A DNA stretch of 64,000 nucleotides from Raphanus sativus (taxonomy: Eukaryota; Streptophyta; Magnoliopsida; Brassicales; Brassicaceae), in the NCBI RefSeq assembly GCF_000801105.2, contig NC_079516.1, positions 31,888,790 through 31,952,789 of the forward strand, in the 5' to 3' direction. This document shows positions 12,653-23,009 of this stretch, one piece after another. A program made the position numbers and the translations under genes. The number at the start of each line of letters is the position of its first letter. The stretch's first letter is position 1. The notes beneath the pieces are model-generated. The model saw only the letters and a program-made list of their open reading frames with translations. It had not been told where the DNA came from and searched no databases.

Positions 12653-12856
12653 TTGATAAGACCATTAAGAACATGATTACATCTCTCAAGTACCGTTCGA
12701 AGCCACATCTCCGAGGTCTGATGTGTAGATGGTTCAGTGCCCACTAATTTTTATTTTGATAGCTCTCTGGTAGTATTAGTTCTATACGAACAATTTATTT
12801 GTACATATGATTCTTTTTCAGAGTGATCAATAAATTTAACATTTCATCAAAAAAAA

Positions 12857-13085
12857 AACATGAATATTTGATAGTTTTTAGTTTTATGTTAAAAACATGT
12901 ATTGGAAAAAAAATGTTAAAAAGATGAAAATTATGAAAGAAAAGAAGATAGAGAAAAATATAATTTACTACATGACATTACTTTAACAAAATTTAGGATA
13001 AAAATATACATTAAAAACTAGAGTAAATAGAAAAATAATATTTTAATTAAAAAATTAAACTATTATTAACTGTAATAATTATCAC
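12857..13085 (+). repeat. right part of tandem duplicate unit 1
   Basis: Continuation of the interrupted unit: GATAGTTTTTAGTTTTATGT and the following 200 bases match 13429-13635. Begins with the second target-site duplication. Confidence 0.8.
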
Positions 13086-13094
13086 TCTAAAAAA

Positions 13095-13635
13095 ATATTT
13101 GTTTATTAATGCAAATGTTGTTACTTAAAATAATTATTACTATCTTAAAGACTTCATATATCATTTAATATATGTAAAAATATTAAACCTAAACCTTAAG
13201 TTTAGATTAGTTAACCTTAATTTAATTTTGTCGATGTTAATTTTAGGATTATAAATGTTTTTTTTTCTTTTTAAAAGTGAAAATATAATAGTGGTTTGTG
13301 TAAATATGAAAAGTAATAATATAAATATAGTATTTTGACAATTTTTTATTTACTTTAGAAACTGGAAACCTTACATTCTAATGTATTCACTGCTCCATAA
13401 AATATCTTGTATCAACAATATGAATATTTGATAGTTTTTAGTTTTATGTTAATAAAATGTATTAGAAATAATATGTTCAAAAGAGATGAAAATTACGAAA
13501 AAAGAAGATAGAGAAAAAGATAATTTAGTAAATGACATTACTTTAACAAAATTTAGGATAAAAATGTGCATTAAAAACTAGAGTAAATAAAAAAGAATAT
13601 GTTAATTAAAAAATTAAACTATTATTAAATAGACT
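13095..13635 (+). repeat. tandem duplicate unit 2 (empty site of the LINE)
   Basis: Uninterrupted copy of the unit split by the LINE. It has CAACAATATGAATATTTGAT at 13408-13427, exactly where unit 1 carries the insertion. Confidence 0.8.
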
Positions 13636-14803
13636 ATTATAAAAATATTTTTCTAAAGGATTTTTAAAATAGAAATTATCTTAAAATTACTACTAAATAT
13701 TTTAAAATTTAAATATAATATTTAATAATTATGAAATATTTTTAGAAATTAATTTATAGTTTCGTAGTATATATATTTTTAATCATAAAATATTATAACA
13801 AATTTCATAATATTAAAAAGAAAAATATCGTAAAATATTATTTTGCAATTATATTTTTCTTAAAACTTTAAAAATAGAAATTACTATTAAATAATATTTA
13901 TGATAAATTATTAACAGAAACTATTTTTGTTATCTTAGTATATATTTATTTATTTATGAGATAGTTTAACTCATATCACATTTTTAAATATATAATTGTC
14001 ATGTGTCACAATCATGTTAACTATTAATTTTGAAAAACTAGGCTCGATATAGTTTTTATGATAAGATTTCATTAAGATTTTAGAAAAATAAAATTATTAT
14101 TAAATAAATTATTTTTCAAATCTGTTTTTTTTTGTCTGTTAATTGAAAAAGGAAAATTTCTACAAGTTACTATTAAATAATTTTAAAATTGTTTTTTTAA
14201 CATTAAATAATTTCTAAAATTAGTTGTTTCAAACTTCGTTTATTTTATTTTAATGGTACATATATTTTTGGTCATTACATATTTAAAACACATATCACAA
14301 TATTAGAAAACAAATTGTGATCAAATAATCTTTTGCAATTATCTTTTGGTTAGGGTTTCAAAAATGGAAAATGACTATTAAATAATATTAATAATTAATT
14401 TTTAAAAATTTTTTTTTGGTTATTATCTTAGTATATATTCTTTTAATTATGAGATATATTAGAACAAGTCACATTTTAAATATATAATTGCCATCATATT
14501 GATTATCAACTTTGAAGAACCAGACAACTTAAAAAAATATTAAACAAAAATATTTTAGAAAATTCAACAATACATAAATTATTTAATAAATTTTGCATAA
14601 AACTATCTATTAAATAAATAAATAAAATTCATCTATGTATCATGATTATAAAATACAAATTTTAACTTGAACTTATGTAATTTTTTTAGTTATAAAATAA
14701 ATCTCACACAACATATGCAAATCAATCATAAAATTATAATAAAATTATTATTACTTTATGTTCTTTATTAAATTAAAACATCAAAAACCCCGTTGCAACA
14801 TAT
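13636..14803. repeat. AT-rich repeats, inverted relative to 5341-6960
   Basis: Contains reverse-orientation copies of the TGTGACAC/AACATGATT-type repeat at about 13955-14045 (TGTCACAATCATGTTAACTA) and 14445-14520. The rest is low-complexity AT-rich DNA without a gene. Confidence 0.55.
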
Positions 14804-14807
14804 CTAG
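14785..14807 (+). mobile_element. Helitron-like 3' terminus
   Basis: A short palindrome (GTTGCAAC) lies a few bases before CTAG at 14804-14807, followed by T, as expected for a plus-strand Helitron end inserted between A and T. The matching 5' terminus was not found. Confidence 0.45.
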
Positions 14808-14819
14808 TTGTAAATAAAT

Positions 14820-14865
14820 TGTAATCTTAAGGATTAATTCTTATTTGCACTTCAAATTTAATAGA
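14820..14865 (-). mobile_element. Helitron-like 5' terminus (minus strand)
   Basis: Read on the minus strand from 14865: TCTATTAAATTTGAAGTGCA, preceded by A. This is close to the 5' end of the minus-strand Helitron at 25924 (TCTATTAAAAGTGAAGTACA). Its 3' end was not located. Confidence 0.45.
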
Positions 14866-15174
14866 TTAGATATGGAGAATTAATAAAAACCGCAAAGGTT
14901 TTCGGTTTAAATTGTCATAAACAGAACGTTAGACCTCAAATTCCAATTAACACAAAATTTAAAGAGCCCTATAAATATTTGAAATATTTACAACTACACA
15001 CAAGACAAACACTTTCGGTGTAGTTATTTGTGGAATATATGCCTTATCATGTCAAAATGTTTTGTGAAGATCTATCACTATCTATAAAGTCGTTCTTTTG
15101 GTAAGTTTTTCAATCTACGATGCATACTGTATAAGGAGTCAAATTCAAATTAACATAGCCCCATATATAAATTT

Positions 15175-15454
15175 ACTCCGACGAAAGCTAGCGCCGTTAC
15201 CAAAACAAGGAGGTACCCATCAACGCTAAGTACCTCTTCACGGAAGAGTCAGCGTGGATCTTGAGGAGAGAATCTCACCTTCTACACAGGTACCAGTTAC
15301 CTCGATGGCTCTGTAGCCGGAGCTACAGCTCGATTATCTCCGGTGTATGAAGACACGACTAAGCTGAATCAGATCAACAGGGTCCTGAACGGATAGGGAC
15401 AATGAGTGGACTGGTTTGGGAACTGGAGCTGTGTTTAAGGTAGCGCGTGGGGTG
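15175..15454 (+). pseudogene. TIM23: TIM23 pseudogene (mitochondrial import translocase subunit)
   Basis: Pieces of plant TIM23 appear in three frames in the correct order: KYLFTEES at 15228-15251, [20 protein letters not shown] from 15265 continuing to [14 protein letters not shown] and a TAG at 15394, then TGLGTGAVFKVARGV at 15410-15454. There are at least two frameshifts, one stop, and a deletion of the middle membrane segment that normally joins the last two pieces. TIM23 forms the inner-membrane protein import channel (family knowledge). In Arabidopsis a TIM23 gene lies between TRB4/TRB5 and a USP-kinase gene, the position seen here, so this is a decayed syntenic gene rather than a random copy. 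The C terminus was not found downstream. Confidence 0.85.
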
Positions 15455-16409
15455 TGTGTTATTTTGAATCTCTATGAGTTCTTTCTTATGATCATGTTAT
15501 AGCCTTTGTTACATGTCTTAACCTCTTTTTTCACGTCCACAAAATGTGTATATTGTTATTAGGTTGATTCATTGAGGAATGTTGTTTTTCATCTCTAGGT
15601 CTTGGGATCTCTTTATTGAACGTGTATCAGACATTACACATTATCCGAATCCTAGAGGTACTCATCTTTGTAACCTCGCTCTCTGGAGTTGTTTCTCCAA
15701 GTAACTATTTCCACAACATTTTTTTCATGATCTGTTGTGAACTTGTGCTTTTTTCTCCCAATGTTCAAATATTTTGCCTATCGTGTATCATCTCTATAAG
15801 GTCAAGTTGTCTTGAATTGACAAAGTTCCTTGTCAGCTGACATTAATCTTGTAGTAGTTCCATCAGTTTTTTTCTCTCTCTTTCTATATATATATATATA
15901 TATATATATTATGCTTTTGAGAAGATTCTTCTGTGTAATTACTTGCATCTCACTATCTTTGATATGCCTTTTATTGTAAAGAATTAAAGAACAAATTTAT
16001 TCCTCACTAAATTTGATATGGAATAACCGTTCCTCATCATTCCCATAACTTTATTCCCATCAATTCTTTTCCTTTTTGTTCCTACTATTCCCGAGATGGT
16101 CACCAGTTAGACCCAAAGTGTTTTTCTTTTCTATAATTTTTATACAAGATATGAACCTTGACACTATGGGAGATCAACAATGAACTTTCAATGGAGCACA
16201 AACCTTTAAAAGACCAATAACAACTTCCTACGCATTGGCTTGTTTTTATGATCACTGTGATCGCCTTCTTCTTGTAGGAGGTATGGGATGGAATTTCGGA
16301 TCTCATAGATAGCCATCCTCTGTCTACATAGCAGATAAAACAATTGAAACAAAGACACAAGAATCAAAGATGAGAAATCTGTTATTGCAGGTTCTAAGAA
16401 ACCAACATG
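15455..16409. other. intergenic DNA between TIM23 remnant and kinase gene
   Basis: No convincing gene. A (TA)n run lies at about 15887-15910. An ATTCC/TTCCC-rich stretch at about 15990-16090 looks like a low-complexity or MITE-like repeat. The kinase 3' UTR should lie just below 16410. Confidence 0.6.
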
Positions 16410-18974
16410 TTAGGAAGATATTGGGGAAAGAGGAATCGAATTGTGAGCAACTGAAATAGGAAATGTTCTATTGGAGTTATGTACTTCATGTTCTTCTGTT
16501 GCAATCTCCCTTAGCCTGCTAAGTGCAGGCAACAAAATGGTAGCAAGATCATGTCTGTCTTTTCTCCGCAGCTCGCAGCACTGCAAAGCTAATTGAGCTA
16601 GCACCATTGTTTCTTCTTCAGGCCAGTCTGATATTTTTGGATCCAAAACCTCTCTGAGTCTCCTTTTCTCAATCGATTTCTCTACTCGATGGCTTAAAGC
16701 CATTGCCGGCATGGCTGTGAGGATTTGCAGAAGCACCACACCGAACGAGTACAAGTCAGACTTCACTCCAAGCATCCCCGTTTGCTGGTACTCAGGGTCA
16801 ATGTAACAAAATGTACCGGCTGCAGCAGTCATGTGGTATTGAGTGAAGCTATCAGCAACAGCGGGAGGCACCAACCGAGCTAAACCGACGTCACTGATTT
16901 TGCTAATCATATATCTGTCTAGCAGTATGTTTGCTGGCTTCAGATCTCGATGCACTAGTGGCTCAGGTTTGGCCTGGTGAAGGAAAAGAAGCCCTGTGGC
17001 AATCTCAGCAGCGATTCTGAACCGTGCCCTCCAAGATAGTGGTGGAGTATTGTCTTTGCACAAGAGACGGTCTTCTAGTGTTCCATTTTCCATATACTCA
17101 TACACAAGGCAGCCATACTCAGGACAAGCACCGAGGAGGATCACCATGTTAGGGTGTCTCATACAACTTAGAACCTCAACCTCTTGTTGAAACTGCTTCA
17201 GACCTTGTGAGACATCTGACTTCAAAATTTTGATGGCAACAGAAGCGTTTTCAATAACAGCTTTATACACAGGTCCATAACCTCCTTCCCCAATCTTTAG
17301 AGCATCTGAAAATCCATTTGTAGCACCTTCCACATCTCTGATGCTATAACGTTTGTAGGTTACGCCATCGGCCATCTTCTGTTCCTTGAACCTGGCCTGC
17401 ATCTCCACAAGTCTTCTCTTCTGCTTCTCCATTTCCTCAAGCTGTTTTGTCATTTTATTAGTTGCTTGGATTGAACCCTGTGTTTTCTGCTTCAAGCATT
17501 CAATCAGTGTCTGATATTAGTCCAAGGAAACATTGTCGTTTGCTCACATGATTGTAAGTATCTTACAGTTACTCTGCCCATGGAAACATTAAATTGTTGT
17601 AGTTCGAGTCTCAATCTTCTCACTTCTGCTTCAAGATTTTGATTCTGAGCATATTCATCCACATGGCACGCAAACATATCAGTATCTTAAACTTGACATT
17701 CGGCATACTCAAAAACACCATATCTACATTTTTACCTGTTGTTCAGTAATATTGCTCTCCTCTCCATCGGTTATATTGCTCTCACACTGCAGATTTTGAA
17801 AGAAAATGTCAAAACGACAGGCAACTTCGTGGCAATAACATCGATTTGAAACGCTACTAACCATGGATGTGGAAGAGTGGGAGCTTTCTCCATTGGTTGA
17901 TCTTCCTAGGACGCTGTAGAAACTCGCATTTGATACACTACTATGACCGCTATGAGAGAGTCTATTGCTGAACTCTGAGGCAGAACTCATATTAACACAC
18001 GACTTGTATTGATATGTAGGTGGAGAAAAATCTCCGTTTAGTGCAGGAGATGATCTGCAAGAATGGCAAAAAAAAATCCAATGATTTATGTGAAGCAAAA
18101 CAATATTCATTCACCCAGAGCAACATGATGAGTTAAGTACCTTCCGGATTCACTGTAACTGGAGCTTGTTGGGCCAAGATCGAATAACATAGAGAGCACA
18201 GTTTGTTGTTTTGAAGGCTGGGGAGTGTGTTGAGGTGTCTGAGCTCTACTCGCTGATCTGCTTGTTACGAGCTTCTCTTTAGACACAATAAAGACAGCAC
18301 ATGTATCTGGAGTTGTTTTAAGCAAAGACGCTGGCACATCTACGCTCTTAAACTTCCTGATTAAGACCATCATCACAAAGAGTTTTAGCATTCACTTATA
18401 TTAGAGGCAGGTTACGTGAGAGAAAAGATAGGGTACTTGAGGAAGTAGTTTCGCGTAGAGGCTCCAATTACTATATTTGCAATGGAGTTGTTGGTGATGT
18501 AGTCAACAATTGCACTTGCAATGTCAATATCGTGAAGAAGCACCTCCTTTGCTATAATCTGATTAAAAACATATATATATATGAGCTCAGACTTATAAAT
18601 GCGATTGTTGTCAGGACTCAGAAGAGAAAGAGAGATTGATCTCTGACCCCTTTTCGAGCACATAATCCTCTGAAGGGAAGAAAGAACTCATGCGCCTCTT
18701 CTTGGTTGTCATGTGTTGCTTCTGTGTCCGTTCCTGCGCCGATTCCTGTTTAAAAGACCTTTTCATTATATTGATTGGTTCATTGATCGATGACAGAGAT
18801 GATGATGATGACATTACGCAATTTGGTTTTAACATGGAGAAGGATACAGTTTGGAGAACGGCCGACAATATTGTCAACGGCCCACTTTAAAGCGTGTTGG
18901 CTGTTCTTATCTTTATCAATGGCTATTGCAGTAATCGCTTTGCTGTCGGTTCCTTGCATTCTTCTTGCAGCCAT
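16410..18974 (-). CDS. USP-domain receptor-like cytoplasmic protein kinase
   Basis: Eight exons on the minus strand: 18974-18818, 18745-18648, 18558-18437, 18356-18141, 18054-17862, 17786-17736, 17644-17567 and 17510-16410. All are GT-AG with matching phases, about 671 residues. Start at 18974 (MAARRMQG). Residues about 11-150 form a universal stress protein-like domain (AITAIAIDKDKNSQHALKWA, NIVIGAS), then a Ser-rich linker, a short coiled coil (EAEVRRLRLELQQ) and a kinase domain with the GEGGYGPVY loop near 379, VAIK lysine near 399, HRDLKPAN near 493, SDVG in place of DFG (usual in this family) and GTFCYIDPEYQQTG. Catalytic residues are intact. Closest remembered Arabidopsis genes are At1g17540/At1g72760. 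The coiled coil seems shorter than in most relatives. Substrate unknown. Confidence 0.9.
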
Positions 18975-19307
18975 CCTTGTGTTTCGTCTTAACTTGTTTC
19001 TAAAGAAAATATATAAAGACGTGTTCTCAGAAGAATTAAGGAGACCAAACGATGAAGAAATTAAGAAGAGAAGAGCAGAAGAGATGAAACATATTTGAAC
19101 TGTTTTTTTTTTGTTGAGCAAATTAAAGCTTATAAGTTGTAATGGTGTTTGCACTTTGCTAAACTTAGAATTTTTTCAACCGCTTAACGGTCTAAAAAGA
19201 ACCGAGAAACAAAGAAGAAACACAAAGAGAAGAGTTTTCAATTTTAGTTGACTACTCATTACAATTTATTTTTGGAAAATTCCATCACATATCTTGTAAA
19301 TTGTATA
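18975..19307. promoter_or_regulatory. upstream region of the kinase gene
   Basis: Probable 5' UTR and proximal promoter of the minus-strand kinase gene, ending at the Helitron border at 19308. No unambiguous TATA box was picked out. Confidence 0.4.
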
Positions 19308-20584
19308 TCTATACTATTAAAGCATGATCCTATTGTGCTTTTTACCTAAATCAATCCTTTCTTTAACTAACATTGCATATTTCATTAGGGGCAATTAAGT
19401 AATATTAATAACAAATCTATATTGGATCATTTTTTTGGATCCAGCTCACTGCCCACATCAGATTTCTCTTGGGTCATTTGGGCCGATTAAGAAATCAGAT
19501 CCAATTCTTATTTTTTTTTGCAAGTTCAAATAGTTTATTTTCAACATTCTTAATATTTTGTGTAGTGAACAAAAATTAATCACTTAATTATTATATTTTT
19601 TCTTTTTAATATAATTTAAGCATTCATAAAAAAATTTGATTTTTTTCATTGGAATTCTTTCATTGAAAAATATAAATCTTTATTAAAAGTTTATAATTTT
19701 TTTATTTAAAAAATTAACCACATAATAAAATTAATTTATCAGAGTTATACCAACTAAATTCATTAAAAGATAAAATTTAATTTTCTAAACATAAATACTT
19801 ATTAGACCTGGACGTTTGTGTACTCATTCGGGTACGGATCGGTTCTTTCGAGTATCGGGTTTTTCGGGTTTTGAAATTAAACCCTATTCGGGTATTATAA
19901 AATTTCGGATTGGGTTCGAATCGGGTCTTTCCAGATCCGGGTGAGTTCGGTTCTCATGCATAAGAACCAGAAAAATAACCAAATAATCAAAGTATCTAAA
20001 ACGGGTTCGGTTATTTGTACTCAAAGTAACCAAAATATCCGATTCGGTTCAAATTCAAAAGTAACCAAAAATATTCATTCTATACAGTTTTTTGGGTAAA
20101 CTTTTATCCAAACTATCATATTTTATCCAAAAATATTCAAAAGTACCGAAAATAACTACTATAGATAACTTATAATATTAATTTAAAATATTAAAATAAT
20201 TATAAATATAATTATAACATATATTTTTAGATATATATTCACATTTCGGATATCTTCGGGTACTCATTCAGTTCTCGGTTCGGGTCGGGTTCGGGATCGG
20301 TTCTTCGTATATATCAATTTAGAATTCATTCGGATATTTATCCCGGGTCTGATCGGTTCGGAACCCTGATTTTCGGATCGGTTTTTGATTGGTTCTTCGG
20401 GTCCGGATATTATGCTCATGCCTATACTCATTTAAAATGAAACACGATAAAGAAAGATAAAAAAGTTTAAGTCTTTTATAAAAAAACAAATATATGAAAA
20501 TATGACATTTACTAAATGTTTGTCAATTTAAAAAAAAATAAAAGAAAATAAACCCGCGTTTTGAAAGCGCGGATCAAAATCTAG
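19308..20584 (+). mobile_element. non-autonomous Helitron A
   Basis: The 5' end reads TCTATACTATTAAAGCATGA and is preceded by A (19307). The 3' end has a CCGCG...CGCGG hairpin followed by ATCAAAATCTAG ending at 20584, with T next. This is the classic TC...CTAG form inserted between A and T. No protein is encoded. The middle holds a degenerate TTCGGGT-rich block. Confidence 0.85.
19800..20425. repeat. degenerate TTCGGGT/GGATCGG-rich element inside Helitron A
   Basis: Dense words such as CATTCGGGTACGGATCGG, TTTTTCGGGTTTTG and GGTTCGGGTCGGGTTCGGG. Probably a nested dispersed repeat. A related, opposite-strand block sits in Helitron C at 23755-24400. Confidence 0.6.
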
Positions 20585-21724
20585 TCTATCTTATTAAAAC
20601 AAGAATATTACAACTTCTTCTAGGTGGATTTTTAAAGATAGACCTCAAATATTTAAACTAAATGTCTCATTCTTTATATATAATATGTACCATAATCTAA
20701 CTTTGCATTGATGTATTTCCTTAAATACAGTTCTTCTTTTTGTCCATATTCCATATATGATTTTTACATTTATTACATGTCGATTTAAATAAGATATATA
20801 CTAAGAATACTAAAAATATTAATCGTTCTATAATTACCCTATACAATTCATTTTAAATTGATCAGTATACTTTCATTGGCCATATTAATTTTATTAGTAC
20901 GAATAACATTAGGTAGATAAGTCATAGACACATACATAAAAATATGACTATTGTTATAACTATGTTGGGCCTAATCTACTTTCTAAAACAAATAACACAT
21001 AGCTTCATATATTGTATAGAATATAGTAATATTGTATAGTATTATACTTATACAGTAATACTAAAAACAAACCAAACTGAAATATAATATATATCAAAAA
21101 TGCTTTGAACCATTACACACAAAATATATTAGACCTCAGAGATCAAATTCATTTTGAAATTACGTAATAACTATTTAAAAAAAATAAATTTCGTAATGTA
21201 CAAAAAAACATAAGTTTTATATAAAATTTTGTGTTACAATAAAAAGACACAACTCGCGATTGCAAAATGTTATTTTTACATACGAAAGACAGTTTTGATA
21301 TTGTTCTTTAAACACAAAATTGAATATACAAACTCGATACTACATAAAATTAAATAATATAAAATACATTTTAAAAATAAAACCCGTGCGGGTGTGCATA
21401 TGTTTATATAATATATAAATATATTATGTTACATATATTTTCATATAAATAATACCCAATGTAAGTTTTGTATGATAAATGTTGAAAATACAAAATATAT
21501 AGCACTATGTATTTTAAATAATATAGAAAAAAATTACTTTACGTTATCATAAAATTTAAAAATCAAATTTAGTAATTAAACACATTGCTTATTTAAACAC
21601 ATTAGTACACATTGTTATTTATCAAAATTTTATATTAATACACATTGCGATCATGTATAACATTTAGTAAAAACAAAGATAAAAAAAAATTGACTCCCGC
21701 TCGGTCGAGCAGGTCATGATCTAG
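20585..21724 (+). mobile_element. non-autonomous Helitron B, directly abutting Helitron A
   Basis: The 5' end TCTATCTTATTAAAACAAGA starts at the base after the CTAG of Helitron A. The 3' end has a GCTCGGTCGAGC hairpin, then AGGTCATGATCTAG ending at 21724 with T next. No protein-coding content. A CCCGTGCGGG palindrome at about 21383-21392 may be an older internal 3' end. Confidence 0.8.
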
Positions 21725-21784
21725 TTTTGTTTACAGCATCTTGTAAATCCACACAGTAATGAAGCAAGGTTTTCTCGTGGTATT

Positions 21785-21935
21785 GACACATCAGACTTTT
21801 AGAAGTCTATGAAAGTGACATGTCAATAAATGAAAATTTTGAAAAACCAATCAAAACATTTTGATTCTCCACGTTGTTTGTATTGTGCTTTACCTTTCCT
21901 TCTCCTTTCACTTGTCGAAGATTTACAATCAGAAG
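21785..21935 (+). repeat. copy 1 of a dispersed repeat preceding gene-like sequence
   Basis: Shares a long similarity with 26511-26680: a CACATCAGAYTTTTAGAAG head, ATGTCAATAAATGAAAA, AACCAATCAAA, TTTTGCCTTT-like words and CACTTGTC.AAGATTTAC. In both places it ends where higher-GC, gene-like sequence begins. Confidence 0.7.
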
Positions 21936-21987
21936 CATCCTTAAAAATCTTATGATTCATGGTTGTTTACGAGAGAACTGCGATCGC

Positions 21988-22168
21988 CGAGGGAGATGTG
22001 TCGGAGTAGTGGGTGCTGGTTAGATGGATTCAGAAAATCGCACAGCTCGCCGCCACGAACGGCCTTGACGTCTGGCTCATGGACGCCGATCGGGATGCGC
22101 TCTCTCTAGCCACCGCAGCTATCTCCTCCTCCGTCAATCGTTTCGTTTCCAAAGACCTAATCACCAAG
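21988..22168 (+). pseudogene. captured 3-hydroxyacyl-CoA dehydrogenase exon, broken
   Basis: Encodes the N-terminal NAD-binding fold of the plant 3-hydroxybutyryl/3-hydroxyacyl-CoA dehydrogenase family (Arabidopsis At3g15290-like, recalled). GVVGAG appears at 22000-22020, then TAG at 22021 where the family has glutamine, then a one-base frameshift. The frame resumes at 22037 with IAQLAATNGLDVWLMDADRD, ATAAISSSVNRFVSKDLITK. The sequence ends at 22168 at a possible exon boundary (AAG followed by GCAAGA; GC where GT is usual). Only the first exon is present; the catalytic C-terminal domain is missing. Probably carried here by a transposon. Confidence 0.85.
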
Positions 22169-22455
22169 GCAAGAATCAATCGATAACCCTTAAAAGAATC
22201 TACTTTCCTCCTGGGAATATTTATAATTAGACATGATGCTTTGTTGAGCATCTAAGATAGTTGTCTGAGCATTAGGCTATAGTGTGTTTTCTTTATTCTC
22301 TGATAAAGTTAGTTGCATTATTGATTTAGATCACACATATAGCTTCTTAGACTACTTTATGATCTTGTGGAGACTGCAGTTTTTCTTATGATCTTGTGCA
22401 TATCTGTATCCATTGATTCTTGAGGTTTTAGAATTGTCGTTACGGGTTGTGCAGA
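22169..22455. other. intron-like spacer after the captured exon
   Basis: T-rich, stop-rich sequence resembling plant intron DNA. It ends in TTACGGGTTGTGCAG, a good acceptor, at 22455. Confidence 0.45.
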
Positions 22456-23009
22456 TTTGGTGGTGTTGTGCACTCGCTATATACAACACAAGCTGTGTGT
22501 GAACTGGCTTTACTCTTTGGTGAAGAAGATGTAGAGTTAGTGGTTGCCTTAGTTTTAAATTGATTAAAACAGCTCTTAAAAGACCCCTTTAACAATGACT
22601 AACTCTATTCATTCTTATGACTTAATATCAGTCTCACGAACTTTCTGCAGTGACTATTTAGTCTATTTGGAATATCCCTTCTCATTCCTAGACTTGAAGA
22701 AAATGGATCGAACCTGTAAGTTATTACTCCCTGAGCTGCATTATTTTCTACCAGCTTATAAGATGAAAGATAAATTGATCTCAGTTTGGTATAAATCAGT
22801 ATTAAACATGTCAGTTCTCTACTGTAGATCCATCGGGTTTTTGATCATCCCTCTCTCAATCGCGTCCGCAAATTGGTCGTGGATGCTATATATGTTGTTT
22901 ATTCGACCCATGTGTATGTCTCCAGATCTCTATACGCTCACACTTACGAATTTCTCCATTTCTTTATGGCTTCTCCAAAGTTTCATAAAGATCGTATTTT
23001 TGCCTTTAG
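22456..23009 (+). pseudogene. series of unidentified exon-like blocks
   Basis: Three blocks look like plant exons but I do not recognise the gene. Block 1 starts after an acceptor at 22455 and reads FGGVVHSLYTTQAVCELALL then FGEEDVELVV. Block 2, about 22651-22712, starts after TTTCTGCAG, reads DYLVYLEYPFSFLDLKKMDRT and meets GTAAGTTATT. Block 3, 22828-23009, lies between CTACTGTAG and GTAAAG and is open in one frame (VFDHPSLNRVRKLVVDAIYV then a SRSLYAHTYEFLHFFMASPK region). Whether they come from one gene is not known. The longer ORF overlapping them (22595-23182) crosses the splice-like signals and is not favoured. Confidence 0.4.

Larger units (their letters stand above)
7615..12856 (+). 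mobile_element. L1-type LINE, decayed, with target-site duplication
   Basis: Non-LTR retrotransposon bounded by a 13-base direct repeat, AACATGAATATTT, at 7602-7614 and 12857-12869, with a poly(A) tail just before the right copy. It holds an ORF1 remnant and a broken ORF2 (endonuclease, reverse transcriptase, C-terminal zf-RVT region). The unoccupied sequence at 13404-13435 reads straight through the insertion point, which supports these borders independently. The first 650 bases (7615-8266) are AT-rich and do not look like LINE coding or 5' UTR sequence. The true LINE 5' end may therefore be near 8266, with foreign filler between it and the duplication. Confidence 0.8.

Noticed and set aside
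18690..19098. Plus-strand ORFs across the first kinase exons
   Set aside because: Antisense to well-supported kinase exons with matching splice sites.
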